DNA of 40,240 nucleotides from Bacteroidota bacterium (GCA_024278975.1 JAJRSD010000056.1:1-40240), one strand, 5' to 3'; positions 1-9,094 are shown, counted from the stretch's first letter. The notes: generated by a model from the sequence alone, not told the origin. Numbers and translations: made by a program.

Positions 1-438
1 ATGAAATGAATTATTTTGGATGAGATTTTTACTTTTTGGAAATGAAGTGATGCCTGAGCATCAGTGAATTGAGAAAAATAAAAATATCGCCAAAAGAAAC
101 ATTTATAATTTTGTAGAGTTTTCTTGCTGAGACTATTTATAAACGGTTTAAAAATTATCCATCTTATCACAGATTATCATTCACAATTCTTTTTGAATTT
201 TAATAAATTAATCTACCCAATACAATTCTCAATTTTAGTTACTAAAAATTATAATCCGACTCTTTTTACAATAGGCAATTAGAATTATTTACCTGTTGGT
301 TCAAAATAATAATAAAAAAGTATTATTATGAACATATATTCATTTACTTTGCATTGTATTTAAATATGTAGATAAGTGTAATTCTAGTATAACGAGTGAT
401 TTGAGATATAATATTTAAATAACTTAAAATATAAAATT
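1..438. other. AT-rich intergenic region at window start
   Basis: No convincing coding region was found in any frame; only very short ORFs occur. A weak hairpin with a 6-bp stem (48-53 with 58-63, tgatgc/gcatca) near the left end could be the remnant of a terminator for a gene outside the window. The region before the ATG at 439 presumably holds the promoter of the respiratory operon, but I could not find a clean TTTG/TAnnTTTG pair there. Confidence 0.5.
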
Positions 439-1149
439 ATGAATAATCAGGAATTTAAAGCACTTACATGCTACACTGTTAAAGGTAATATTGCGAGAGC
501 GTCAATTAGTGATAAACTTAAATATTTAGTTCTTGAATCTGATCCGACTCCGGGCTATTATGCAAAAAACAACTTTCCAATAAATATACATGTTAACGAC
601 TGGCATTTTTATATTCCTGTAAAAAACCAGATTGTTTGTTTTCAGGATGTAATTCTTAGGAATGCACCAATTATAAATGATAAGCTTAAAAGTAATTTGA
701 GAATTTACCCGGGGCAAATAATATTTAATAATAAAAATCATGCCGGTATCAGAGTTAATACCGATAATCCTGATATTATACCTGCTTTTATCGATGAGCT
801 TATTGGGTTGGGACTTAAGCTTTTTAAGAATAAAAAAGTTGAAGAGTACGAAAGTGTTATCTATTATAAAAAATATACCAGCTTTATAAATATTGGTGAA
901 GGTATTTATCAGGATGAAAATAATGCAAATCGTTTCTTTTTTGAAATCCCTCGTCAAATTAATTTCGATGATTTTCTGGCGGGAATGGAAAAGATTAAAT
1001 TTAGTTGCGACTATCATCTTTTCGATTCGTTTCTCGCTTCAATTTTTATAGAAAATTCGACACAGGATTTTATAGGAATTTATTCTGAACACTGCGATAA
1101 AAACAGATTTGGGGAACTAAAAGAAGAAATTGTAAAGGTATTCAAATAG
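439..1149 (+). CDS. Conserved-looking protein of unknown function, first gene of cytochrome operon
   Basis: This 236-residue protein has no signal peptide, membrane segment or CxxCH motif, so it is probably cytoplasmic. I do not recognise its family. It is a mixed alpha/beta sequence with aromatic-rich strands (for example NDWHFYIP near residues 53-60) and a Lys-rich C-terminus ending EEIVKVFK. It lies 45 bp upstream of the octaheme cytochrome gene on the same strand and is probably cotranscribed with it. A sensory, assembly or accessory role for the respiratory module is inference from position only. The start is the first ATG in a long open frame, and the overlapping minus-strand ORF is a composition shadow. 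Confidence 0.75.
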   Translation: MNNQEFKALTCYTVKGNIARASISDKLKYLVLESDPTPGYYAKNNFPINIHVNDWHFYIPVKNQIVCFQDVILRNAPIINDKLKSNLRIYPGQIIFNNKNHAGIRVNTDNPDIIPAFIDELIGLGLKLFKNKKVEEYESVIYYKKYTSFINIGEGIYQDENNANRFFFEIPRQINFDDFLAGMEKIKFSCDYHLFDSFLASIFIENSTQDFIGIYSEHCDKNRFGELKEEIVKVFK

Positions 1150-1194
1150 TATTTTGCCAAGGTTAATAAATATTGGAGATAAAAAATAAATTTT

Positions 1195-2802
1195 ATGTTA
1201 ACAGTTAAAAAATCGCAACAGAAGTTTATCGGGTTATTAGTTCTGTTTACTGCTATAATATTGCCGTGGATAGTTGTTGTATTGTATGAATATAGTACTC
1301 AACAAGTAGGTGGTAATAGCGAAGTAATGTTGGTCAACTTTAAAAAAGATACCGTTATTAATGTTGATCATAGTAAGTTCTGGTTACTACAGCAAGAGTT
1401 TAACGACCCCAGAGAAGTTACAAAAGCCTGTCTTACATGTCATAATAAAATTGACAGGGAGATAATGATGAGCTCGCACTGGAAATGGACCAGGAAATAT
1501 GTTACGGAACAGGGCGATACTATTGAGCTGGGTAAGAAAAATATTATTAATAATTTTTGTATCGGTATTTCATCAAACGAGCCATTGTGTACAAGTTGCC
1601 ATATTGGTTACGGATGGAAAGACAGCAGTTTCGATCATAACGATAAAAACAATATCGATTGTTTAGTTTGCCACGACCAAACCGGAACATATAAAAAGTT
1701 TCCGGCGGGAGCGGGATTCCCTGTTACAAAAACAAAAAAGTTTGGAAACAAAACATTTACTCCGCCCGATTATAATTTAATTGCTCAGAATATTGGTAAA
1801 CCGCAAAAAGAAAATTGCGGGGCCTGCCATTTTAACGGTGGCGGCGGTAACAATGTAAAACATGGCGATATTGCGAGGGAGATGAATCAGGTAACCCACG
1901 ATATTGATGTGCACATGGCAATTGACGGGGCTAAAATGAACTGTACCGATTGTCATAAAACAGAACACCATAACATTACCGGAAATTTATATTCAATAGC
2001 ATCTGTCGATGATAATCGTGTTTCGTGCGAACAGTGCCATACCGGTTCGCCACATACTAATTCAATATTAAATCAACATACAGATAAAATCGCATGTCAA
2101 ACCTGCCATATTCCGGAGTATGCAAAAGTTAGTTCAACAAAAATGAGCTGGGACTGGTCGACTGCCGGAAAATTAAATAACGACGGCAGTTTAATAACAG
2201 AAAAAGATAGCCTCGGTAATATGACATATTTTACGAAAAAAGGATCGTTTGTATGGAAAAACAATGTAGAACCTGAATATGTGTGGTTTAACGGAAATGC
2301 AAAACACTATGTAACAGGAGATAAAGTTGACCCCGGCAAAGTGGTTAAACTAAATACTTTACTAGGTAGTTATTCCGATAAAAAGGCAAAAATAATACCC
2401 ATAAAAAAGCATGTCGGAAAACAAATTTACGATACCGAAAACAATATAATGATTATCCCGCATCTGTTTGGGAAAGACAGCACTGCGTATTGGGGGAATT
2501 ACGATTGGGATAAGGCGGCACGGGTTGGAATGGCAAGTGCCGGATTACCATATAGTGGCAATTATGGTTTTATCTCTACCGAAATGTCGTGGCCAATTAA
2601 CCATATGGTTGCTTCGCGAAATGAGTCGCTGAAATGTACCGATTGCCATACAAGTAACGGACGCTTAAATTCGTTAACCGATTTTTACCTGCCGGGAAGA
2701 GATAAAAGTAATTTTTTAGATAGTGTTGGTATTATCTTAATACTCATGTCGTTTGCAGGAGTATTTGTACATGCTGCTTTGCGTATTATTAATAGAAAAT
2801 AA
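1195..2802 (+). CDS. Octaheme c-type cytochrome, tetrathionate reductase (OTR) family
   Basis: Eight CxxCH heme-binding motifs are visible, at about residues 79, 132, 156, 208, 250, 278, 301 and 481, in a 535-residue protein. The number, order and DCLVCHDQTGTYKK context around heme 3 fit the OTR family, whose founding Shewanella member reduces tetrathionate, nitrite and hydroxylamine in vitro. The physiological substrate of most family members is unknown. An N-terminal hydrophobic segment (about 11-31) acts as a signal anchor, and a second helix (about 511-529) closes the protein. Both ends should therefore be tethered to the inner membrane with the hemes in the periplasm, unlike the soluble Shewanella protein. 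The next gene, 9 bp downstream, encodes a cytochrome b that could pass electrons from quinol. The family call is strong; the substrate is open. Confidence 0.9.
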   Translation: MLTVKKSQQKFIGLLVLFTAIILPWIVVVLYEYSTQQVGGNSEVMLVNFKKDTVINVDHSKFWLLQQEFNDPREVTKACLTCHNKIDREIMMSSHWKWTRKYVTEQGDTIELGKKNIINNFCIGISSNEPLCTSCHIGYGWKDSSFDHNDKNNIDCLVCHDQTGTYKKFPAGAGFPVTKTKKFGNKTFTPPDYNLIAQNIGKPQKENCGACHFNGGGGNNVKHGDIAREMNQVTHDIDVHMAIDGAKMNCTDCHKTEHHNITGNLYSIASVDDNRVSCEQCHTGSPHTNSILNQHTDKIACQTCHIPEYAKVSSTKMSWDWSTAGKLNNDGSLITEKDSLGNMTYFTKKGSFVWKNNVEPEYVWFNGNAKHYVTGDKVDPGKVVKLNTLLGSYSDKKAKIIPIKKHVGKQIYDTENNIMIIPHLFGKDSTAYWGNYDWDKAARVGMASAGLPYSGNYGFISTEMSWPINHMVASRNESLKCTDCHTSNGRLNSLTDFYLPGRDKSNFLDSVGIILILMSFAGVFVHAALRIINRK

Positions 2803-2811
2803 CAGAAAATA

Positions 2812-4146
2812 ATGAAACGAAAGACATATATATACAGAGGATTCGAAAGATTTTGGCACTGGAATCAGGCACTACTAATATTTTTTCTTGCATTTACCGG
2901 ATTCGAAATTCACGGGTCGTATAAAATATTAGGTTTCGAAAATGTGGTCAGATGGCATAATATTGCAGCCTGGGCACTGCTTGTTTTAATTGTATTTGCA
3001 ATTTTCTGGCACTTTGTAACGGGCGAGTGGAAACAGTATATTCCCACAACAAAGTTTATGAAAGCACAGATATCGTACTATATAACCGGGATTTTTAAAG
3101 GTGCACCGCACCCAACTCATAAAACAATTTATAATAAATTTAATCCGTTGCAGAGGTTAATATATTTGGGTTTAAAAATATTTGTAATTCCAATTCAGGT
3201 TACCACCGGTTTCTTCTATCTTTTTTATGTTTATCCCGATAATCCTATTCATATTGTTGGGTTAAATGTGGTAGCTATAATTCATACATTCGGCGCATTT
3301 GTGTTGATGGCATTTGTTATTGCACATGTTTACCTAACTACAACCGGACATACACCGCTCTCGGGAATTAAGGCGATGATAACGGGTTGGGAAGTTATTG
3401 ATGTTGACGAAAAAGAGGAGCGTCAAAATAATTTAATGAATGCAGTTAACGAAAGTGCTGCCGGTTATTACCGGTTAAATAAAGAGGGTATTATTGAAGA
3501 TGTTAACGATGCCTGGCTCGAAATGTATAGCTGTAAAAGCAGAGACGAGATTATTGGGAAACACTACTCTTATACCCGCGACAAAAAGAATCTGGCCGAA
3601 CTGGACAATCTTGTTACCAGAGTTTTAAATGGTGAAGTAATTACAGGAATGCCTGTTATGCGGAGGTGTTTCGACGGCTCGTCTGGTAAACACTTGTTAT
3701 CGGCAAATCCGGTAATCGAGGAGAATACAGTATTAGGGCTCGAAGGTTTTATACTCGATATTAAGGAGTCGGAGAAACTTTCGGAGCACATGTATTTTAC
3801 TGTGCGTAACAGTGGTGCCGGTTATTATCGTCTCGACGAGAAAGGTGTTATTATTGATGTAAATAGTGCCTGGCTCGAATTTTATAAATACAATAGTAAA
3901 GATGAAATTGTGGGTAAACATTTTTCGATTACCCGTAAACCCGACGATATTGACGAACTCGAAAATACTTTTAACACAGTAATGAGTGGCGACACAATTA
4001 CAGGTAAAATTGCAACCAGACGTTGTAAAGACGGTACAGTTGGAAAGCATATTCTTTCTGCAAATCCTATAACCATTGGAAATAAAACTGTTGGCATGGA
4101 AGGATTTATTATTGATATATCGAAACTGGACGATAAGAGTATTTAG
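2812..4146 (+). CDS. Cytochrome b561-type membrane protein fused to two PAS domains
   Basis: Residues 1-200 form a four-helix di-heme cytochrome b of the Ni/Fe-hydrogenase/thiosulfate-reductase type. Candidate heme ligands are H16 (FWHWN), H49 (RWHN), H67 (FWHF), H158 (IIHTFGA) and H172 (AHVYL). Two similar PAS domains follow (about 205-315 and 323-440). Each carries AGYYRL, an AWLE(M/F)Y helix, GKH(Y/F)S and an RRC-DG---GKH-LSANP stretch, so they arose by internal duplication. No kinase, GGDEF, HTH or other output domain follows, and the protein ends just after PAS2. With the octaheme cytochrome 9 bp upstream, the b domain is the likely quinol-side electron donor. The PAS pair may tune or sense redox state, or bind heme or flavin. 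That sensory role is inference. Confidence 0.88.
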   Translation: MKRKTYIYRGFERFWHWNQALLIFFLAFTGFEIHGSYKILGFENVVRWHNIAAWALLVLIVFAIFWHFVTGEWKQYIPTTKFMKAQISYYITGIFKGAPHPTHKTIYNKFNPLQRLIYLGLKIFVIPIQVTTGFFYLFYVYPDNPIHIVGLNVVAIIHTFGAFVLMAFVIAHVYLTTTGHTPLSGIKAMITGWEVIDVDEKEERQNNLMNAVNESAAGYYRLNKEGIIEDVNDAWLEMYSCKSRDEIIGKHYSYTRDKKNLAELDNLVTRVLNGEVITGMPVMRRCFDGSSGKHLLSANPVIEENTVLGLEGFILDIKESEKLSEHMYFTVRNSGAGYYRLDEKGVIIDVNSAWLEFYKYNSKDEIVGKHFSITRKPDDIDELENTFNTVMSGDTITGKIATRRCKDGTVGKHILSANPITIGNKTVGMEGFIIDISKLDDKSI

Positions 4147-4167
4147 TATAGAACATAGAACAAAATT

Positions 4168-4208
4168 ACGCGAGTTGGGATAGTGAGTTTCCAACTCGCG
4201 TATTTTTG
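4168..4208 (+). terminator. Rho-independent terminator-like hairpin after the respiratory operon
   Basis: The perfect 11-bp inverted repeat acgcgagttgg (4168-4178) / ccaactcgcgt (4191-4201) is followed by atttttg. It lies 21 bp after the cytochrome b-PAS stop codon and separates that operon from the FGGY kinase operon. Confidence 0.75.
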
Positions 4209-4312
4209 TTGATATAGGAATGTCAACCTCTCTTTTTTATAACTTAGCATTAAAAGCTGTTTGTTCACAGTGTCAATTATATAAATCTTTTCTTATTTTT
4301 AGGAAAAAATTA

Positions 4313-5869
4313 ATGTCGAAAACAATTCTTTCCATCGACTGCGGAACTCAAAGTTTAAGAGCTATTATTTTCTCTTTAACCGGCAATATTTTAGCAATCG
4401 AGAAAATTAAATTCGAACCTTATATTAGTTTAAAACCTGGTTGGGCTGAACAAAACCCTGAATTATACTGGGAAACATTAAAAACTGCGTGCTTAAAATT
4501 AAAACAGTCGGAGCCAGCTCATTTTTCTAATATTGTAGGAATGGGAGTAACGACCATTCGCGATTCGATGATAAATGTGGACGAAAATGGAAATCCCTTG
4601 CGGCCGCTGATTCTTTGGCTCGACCAGCGAAAAGCGGATCCCATTTACAAACCCGGTTTTGCAATGAAACTACTGATAAAAATTATAGGTATTGGCGATT
4701 CGCTAAACAAGGCGCAGCGCGAAGGAAAAGGTAACTGGATAAAGCAAAATCAGCCCGGGATTTGGAATCAAACTTATAAATACCTACAGGTTTCAGGATT
4801 TTTTAATTATCGGTTAACAGGAGAATTCAAAGATTCGGTGGCTTCGCAAATCGGACGCATTCCTTTCGATTATAAAAAACAAAAATGGGGTAATCCAAAT
4901 GAGCTGCTTACATTCAGTTCGAAAATTTACAGGATTGAAAAGAGTAAGCTGCCGGAACTTGTTCGGCCCGGTGAAGTTATCGGTAAAATTACTGAGAAAG
5001 CAAGCGAAGAGACAAATTTACCTGTTGGTTTACCTGTTGTGGCGTGCGGCTCCGACCGGGGTTGCAGTACTATTGGCGTGGGAGTTTTATCGGAGGAGGC
5101 TGCAAGTTTAAGTTTTGGAACTGCTGCTACAATTCAAACCACGAGTGCAAAATATTTAGAACCTATTCGTTTTATGCCGTCGTATCCGTCGGTGGTTTCC
5201 GGTTTGTTTAATCCCGAGATTGAAATTTATAGGGGATTTTGGATGATCACCTGGTTTAAAAAACAATTTGCCCAAAATGAAGTTGCCGAGGCTGCAAAAA
5301 AAGATATTCCTGCCGAGGAGGTTTTAAATGAATTGTTAAAGCAGTCGCCACCCGGTTCAATGGGGTTGGTTGTACAACCTTTTTGGAGTCCCGGACTATC
5401 GGAGCCTGCCGCAAAAGGTGCGATGATTGGTTTTGGCGATGTTCATAAAAAACAACATATTTATCGCGCGGTAATCGAGGGACTTCTTTTTGTACTTTTG
5501 GAGGGGAAGGAAAAAATAGAAAAAGTATCTAAAACAAAAATTAAAAAGATAACTGTTTCGGGTGGAGCTTCGCAAAGCGATGAAATTTGCCAGATTGCTG
5601 CCGATATTTTTGATTTACCATTAATACGAGGCAAAACAATCGAAACTTCGGGATTGGGAGCTGCAATTATTACTGCAAAAGGATTGGGCGAGTACTCCTC
5701 AATTTCGGAAGCAATTAAAAACATGGTTCATTTTGGTAAAGAGTTTCAGCCCAATAAAAGTAATGTTGAAATTTATAACCGGTTGTATAAAAGAGTTTAT
5801 AAAAAAATGTACAAAAGGTTGGAGCCATTTTATCACGAGGTTCGGGAAATAACCGGTTATCCAGAATGA
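4313..5869 (+). CDS. FGGY-family carbohydrate kinase
   Basis: This ATP-dependent sugar/polyol kinase has 518 residues. The N-terminal actin-like lobe opens with ILSIDCGTQSLRAIIF (phosphate-1 loop), followed by GVTTIRDSM and the LILWLDQRKA segment. The second lobe has VACGSDRGCSTIGVGV, which carries the candidate catalytic Asp, then the adenosine motif SGGASQSDEICQIAADIF. Length is typical for FGGY kinases (about 480-550). The frame is open from an ATG at 4220, but the 31 extra residues are not FGGY-like; the ATG at 4313 starts exactly at the first strand and has aggaaaa upstream. Substrate (xylulose, ribulose, glycerol or an unusual sugar) cannot be told. It heads an operon with a fructosamine-kinase homologue, a SIS-domain protein and an aminotransferase. 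Confidence 0.88.
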   Translation: MSKTILSIDCGTQSLRAIIFSLTGNILAIEKIKFEPYISLKPGWAEQNPELYWETLKTACLKLKQSEPAHFSNIVGMGVTTIRDSMINVDENGNPLRPLILWLDQRKADPIYKPGFAMKLLIKIIGIGDSLNKAQREGKGNWIKQNQPGIWNQTYKYLQVSGFFNYRLTGEFKDSVASQIGRIPFDYKKQKWGNPNELLTFSSKIYRIEKSKLPELVRPGEVIGKITEKASEETNLPVGLPVVACGSDRGCSTIGVGVLSEEAASLSFGTAATIQTTSAKYLEPIRFMPSYPSVVSGLFNPEIEIYRGFWMITWFKKQFAQNEVAEAAKKDIPAEEVLNELLKQSPPGSMGLVVQPFWSPGLSEPAAKGAMIGFGDVHKKQHIYRAVIEGLLFVLLEGKEKIEKVSKTKIKKITVSGGASQSDEICQIAADIFDLPLIRGKTIETSGLGAAIITAKGLGEYSSISEAIKNMVHFGKEFQPNKSNVEIYNRLYKRVYKKMYKRLEPFYHEVREITGYPE

Positions 5870-5972
5870 AATTTTCAGTTGTATTTTTTGTCGGTGGTAC
5901 TTTTGGTGCTTCTGCAGGTTATAAATCTCAATTTTAAATTATACTAAATTGTATAAATAAAAATCCAACAGT

Positions 5973-6875
5973 TTGCAAAACGAATCAACCATAAATAAAA
6001 CTCTTTTTACTGAAGTTGAAAAACAACTCTCAATAAAATATGAATGTGCAGTTAAAATTCAATCATTTGGTTTTATTGGTGGTGGGTGTATAAACCATGC
6101 ATCGAAAATAGAAACCAATGTGGGTGATTTCTTTTTGAAATGGAATGGGAATTGTGCTTCTGATATTTTTGTCAGGGAAGCCGAAAGTTTAACCGAACTC
6201 AGAAAAGCAGCCAATAATTATTTGTTGATTCCAGAAGTTTTTGCCTCTAAAAACGTAGATACTGCACCCGGTTTTTTAGTTCAGGAGTATCTACAACCGG
6301 CTTCAACAAATTTGTACAACGATGAACAGTTGGGTAGGGGACTCGCTTTTATTCATCAATACAAAAACAAGAATTTTGGTTTTTATAACAACAATTATTG
6401 CGGTGCAACTTTGCAAAATAATAGCTGGACAAAAAGTTGGGTTGATTTTTTTAGAGATAACCGTTTGCGGTTTTTGTTGAATTTAATTCAAAAAGAGAGA
6501 CCGCTGCCAACCGTTGAAATGAAAGTATATGAAAAATTACTTGGTAGAATTCCTGAACTTATTCCTGATAATTCTGATTCTGTTTTAATTCATGGCGATC
6601 TGTGGTCAGGTAATTTTATGATTTCAAAACAAGGTGCTGCTTTAATCGATCCTGCTTCGTATTACGCTAATCGCGAAATGGAGTTTGCAATTATTACTAT
6701 GTTTGGAGGTTTCTCGCAACGATTTTACGACTCTTATAACGAAGTAAATTTATTGCCACCCAACTGGCAACAACGAAATAAACTTTATCAATTATATCAC
6801 ATTTTAAATCATTACTATCTGTTTGGTGGTGGTTATCAGTCACAGGCATTGAGTATTGCAAAGTTGTATCTGTAA
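5973..6875 (+). CDS. Fructosamine/ketosamine-3-kinase family protein
   Basis: This is a 300-residue protein-kinase-like fold enzyme of the fructosamine kinase family. Visible are a glycine-rich turn (FGFIGGGCINHASK, 33-45), a candidate ATP lysine (FFLKWNG, K56), the catalytic loop IHGDLWSGN (206-214), the metal-binding Asp in LIDPASYYANREMEFA (D226), and the family-typical MFGGFSQRFYDSY. Family enzymes phosphorylate protein- or amine-linked fructose or ribulose so that the Amadori adduct falls off. The start is uncertain: the only start codon before the conserved core is a TTG at 5973, and no ATG lies in frame between it and the previous gene. The SIS protein and FGGY kinase next door suggest small-molecule glycated amine catabolism, but this is inference. 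Confidence 0.82.
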   Translation: MQNESTINKTLFTEVEKQLSIKYECAVKIQSFGFIGGGCINHASKIETNVGDFFLKWNGNCASDIFVREAESLTELRKAANNYLLIPEVFASKNVDTAPGFLVQEYLQPASTNLYNDEQLGRGLAFIHQYKNKNFGFYNNNYCGATLQNNSWTKSWVDFFRDNRLRFLLNLIQKERPLPTVEMKVYEKLLGRIPELIPDNSDSVLIHGDLWSGNFMISKQGAALIDPASYYANREMEFAIITMFGGFSQRFYDSYNEVNLLPPNWQQRNKLYQLYHILNHYYLFGGGYQSQALSIAKLYL

Positions 6876-6939
6876 GTTTTTCAAAAGTTGTATTTTTTTA
6901 TTTGTAATTTTTATGTAACTTATTGAATAATTTAAAATT

Positions 6940-7881
6940 ATGGGTATGAAAAATGAAATCTGCGAAATACCTCACCGTGCTGATTTGTGTTATAATAAAA
7001 ACCGGGGAATAATTTTACCCGAAAAAGTTCCTTATCTCGGAATGGGCTCTTCATACATATCAACAAATGTATTTCGGTATCTTGGAATTAATTTGTTCCC
7101 GGAGGTTGCTGCAGATTATTACAATTACCTTGTAAAATATAAGGATCCCGACAATGGAGTTCTCATCTCACAATCTGGTCAGAGTTCTGAGACTCTTTGG
7201 TGTGCCGATTATTTTAAATCGTTTTTGGCAATTGTAAATGATACTGATAGTCCGTTGGGAAACCATGAACGATGCAGTAAAAAAATATATTTGCATGCCG
7301 GAAACGAAGATTTAATTCCTTCTAAAACATACATTAATACGTTGCTTGTTTTGTATATGGGTTTTGGTTTCGATCCAATAAACGCGATAGAAGTTATTAA
7401 AAATGAGATGTCGTTTTTTGAGCAGAGAGGCGAGGAGATTGGCGAAATGATATACAAACGAATTCGGTGGAGAAGAAAAAAAGGAATATATATAATTGGT
7501 AGCGGTCCGAATATTGCAACGGCAAACCATGCTGCACTAATTCTTAGTGAAGTTTCTAAAATTCCTGTTGTTTCAATGGCGGTTAGTCAATATGACCATG
7601 GGCATAAAGAGACCGCTAAAAACTCTTTGGTGATTGCAATAAACCACGAAGGTCCCGATTTTGAGAGAACAAAAAATATTCTTAAAACAGTTGAAAATGC
7701 AGGCGGAAAAGTTTTTGAACTTACACGCCCAATGGTCGAGAGTATTTTTAGCCCGCTTACTTTTTCTATCCCGTTTATTTTTGCAGCCCACTATTTATCA
7801 GAGAAACTTAAAAACTACAATCTGTTTAATGTGGGCGAAAAAGTTACATTAGTTTCTAAAAATATTAGCTCCGAAATATAA
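6940..7881 (+). CDS. Double SIS-domain sugar isomerase/deglycase-like protein
   Basis: This 313-residue protein has two SIS (sugar isomerase) domains, as in the isomerase half of GlmS, AgaS and FrlB. SIS1 has GMGSSYIS (34-41) and the phosphate-binding loop SQSGQSSET (78-86). SIS2 starts IYIIGSGPNIATANHAALILSEVSKIP (183-209). E204 and H220 (YDHG) line up by eye with the catalytic Glu and the His of the KHGP motif in GlmS. No glutaminase domain is present, so it is not a GlmS. It should act on a phosphorylated aldose, ketose, amino sugar or Amadori compound in the cytoplasm. Adjacent fructosamine-kinase-like and aminotransferase genes favour a nitrogen-bearing sugar. The exact reaction is unresolved. 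Confidence 0.8.
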   Translation: MGMKNEICEIPHRADLCYNKNRGIILPEKVPYLGMGSSYISTNVFRYLGINLFPEVAADYYNYLVKYKDPDNGVLISQSGQSSETLWCADYFKSFLAIVNDTDSPLGNHERCSKKIYLHAGNEDLIPSKTYINTLLVLYMGFGFDPINAIEVIKNEMSFFEQRGEEIGEMIYKRIRWRRKKGIYIIGSGPNIATANHAALILSEVSKIPVVSMAVSQYDHGHKETAKNSLVIAINHEGPDFERTKNILKTVENAGGKVFELTRPMVESIFSPLTFSIPFIFAAHYLSEKLKNYNLFNVGEKVTLVSKNISSEI

Positions 7882-7945
7882 AAATTAGGTTTGTGATCGT
7901 TCTCAATTCTAATTAAATTAGCACGAAACTTATTTCATATAATTT

Positions 7946-9094
7946 ATGATTGCCAAAAGGGTAAAAGATATCACCCCGTTTATTGTAATGGAGGTGCTCG
8001 AAAAAGCTGCCGAAATGGAGCATAGCGGAATAAATATTATTCATCTTGAAGTTGGTGAGCCCGATTTTGATGTGCCAAAGTGTGTGGCAAATGCTGTACA
8101 TACTGCTTTCGACGAAGGAAGAACTCATTATACCCATAGTTTGGGCGACCCCGATTTACGCAACGAAATTGCAAAACACTATTTAAATGAATATGGAGTG
8201 GCAATTTCTCCCGACCAGATAATAGTTACATCGGGAAGTTCGCCTGCAATTTTGCTTACTCTCGGAGTTTTATGTGACGAGGGTGACGAAATAATTTTGT
8301 CGGATCCGGGATATGCATGCTACGAAAATTTTATAAAATTTATAGGTGCAAAACCCATAAAAATTCCTGTTTACGAGGAGAATGGTTTTCAGTATTTACC
8401 TTCAGAAATAAAAAAGTATATAACAAAAAAAACTAAGGGAATATTAATTAATAGTCCGATGAATCCAACTGGCAACCTGCTTTCGCCTATTGTTATGAAA
8501 GAGTTAGCTGAATTTGATGTGCCAATTATTTCCGACGAAATTTATCATGGTTTAGTTTATAAAAGTCGTGCACACACTATTTTAGAATATTCTGAGAATG
8601 CTTTTGTACTTAATGGTTTCTCTAAACTTTTTGCAATGACAGGTTTGCGTTTAGGTTATGTAATTGCACCCCAAACCTACATTCGTACAATGCAAAAATT
8701 ACAACAGAACCTTTTTATTTGTGCAAGTTCGACCGCGCAACGTGCCGGAATTGCAGCTTTAACATTGGCAAAACACGATGTTGTAAAAATGAAAGCTACA
8801 TATAATAAACGTAGAAAGTACCTGGTTGAAAGACTTCAACAATTGGGATTCGATATAAAAGTACCACCAACCGGGGCATTTTATGTTTTTGTAAATGCCA
8901 AACATTTGTCGGCCGATAGTTACAAACTTGCATTTGATATATTGGAAAAAGCGCATGTTGGTGTAACTCCGGGGATAGATTTTGGTGAAAATGGAGAAGG
9001 CTTCCTTCGTTTCTCGTACGCAAATTCAATCGAGAATATCGAGGAGGGAATGAATAGGCTGGAAAAGTACATCAACAAAATACACCTTAAATAG
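7946..9094 (+). CDS. Class I/II PLP-dependent aminotransferase
   Basis: This 382-residue fold-type I aminotransferase is of the aspartate/aromatic aminotransferase (subgroup I-gamma) type. Visible are HLEVGEPDFDVP (33-44), the PLP contact NPTG (N173), SDEIYHGLVY (D197, Y200), the Schiff-base lysine in NGFSKLFAMTGLRLGY (K227) and the carboxylate-binding arginine in FLRFSYANS (R355). Length is normal for the family. The amino donor and acceptor cannot be read from the sequence. It is the last gene of the FGGY/fructosamine-kinase/SIS run, 64 bp after the SIS gene. An AT-rich spacer with no obvious terminator separates them, so cotranscription is likely. Confidence 0.9.
   Translation: MIAKRVKDITPFIVMEVLEKAAEMEHSGINIIHLEVGEPDFDVPKCVANAVHTAFDEGRTHYTHSLGDPDLRNEIAKHYLNEYGVAISPDQIIVTSGSSPAILLTLGVLCDEGDEIILSDPGYACYENFIKFIGAKPIKIPVYEENGFQYLPSEIKKYITKKTKGILINSPMNPTGNLLSPIVMKELAEFDVPIISDEIYHGLVYKSRAHTILEYSENAFVLNGFSKLFAMTGLRLGYVIAPQTYIRTMQKLQQNLFICASSTAQRAGIAALTLAKHDVVKMKATYNKRRKYLVERLQQLGFDIKVPPTGAFYVFVNAKHLSADSYKLAFDILEKAHVGVTPGIDFGENGEGFLRFSYANSIENIEEGMNRLEKYINKIHLK

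Noticed and set aside
526-1017. 163-residue minus-strand ORF opposite the first gene
   Set aside because: It is Ile/Phe/Asn-rich with no motif and lies wholly inside the better-supported plus-strand frame; this is a typical low-GC shadow.
4220-4312. N-terminal extension of the FGGY kinase from the ATG at 4220
   Set aside because: The 31 extra residues do not resemble FGGY kinases and the conserved phosphate-1 strand starts right after the ATG at 4313.
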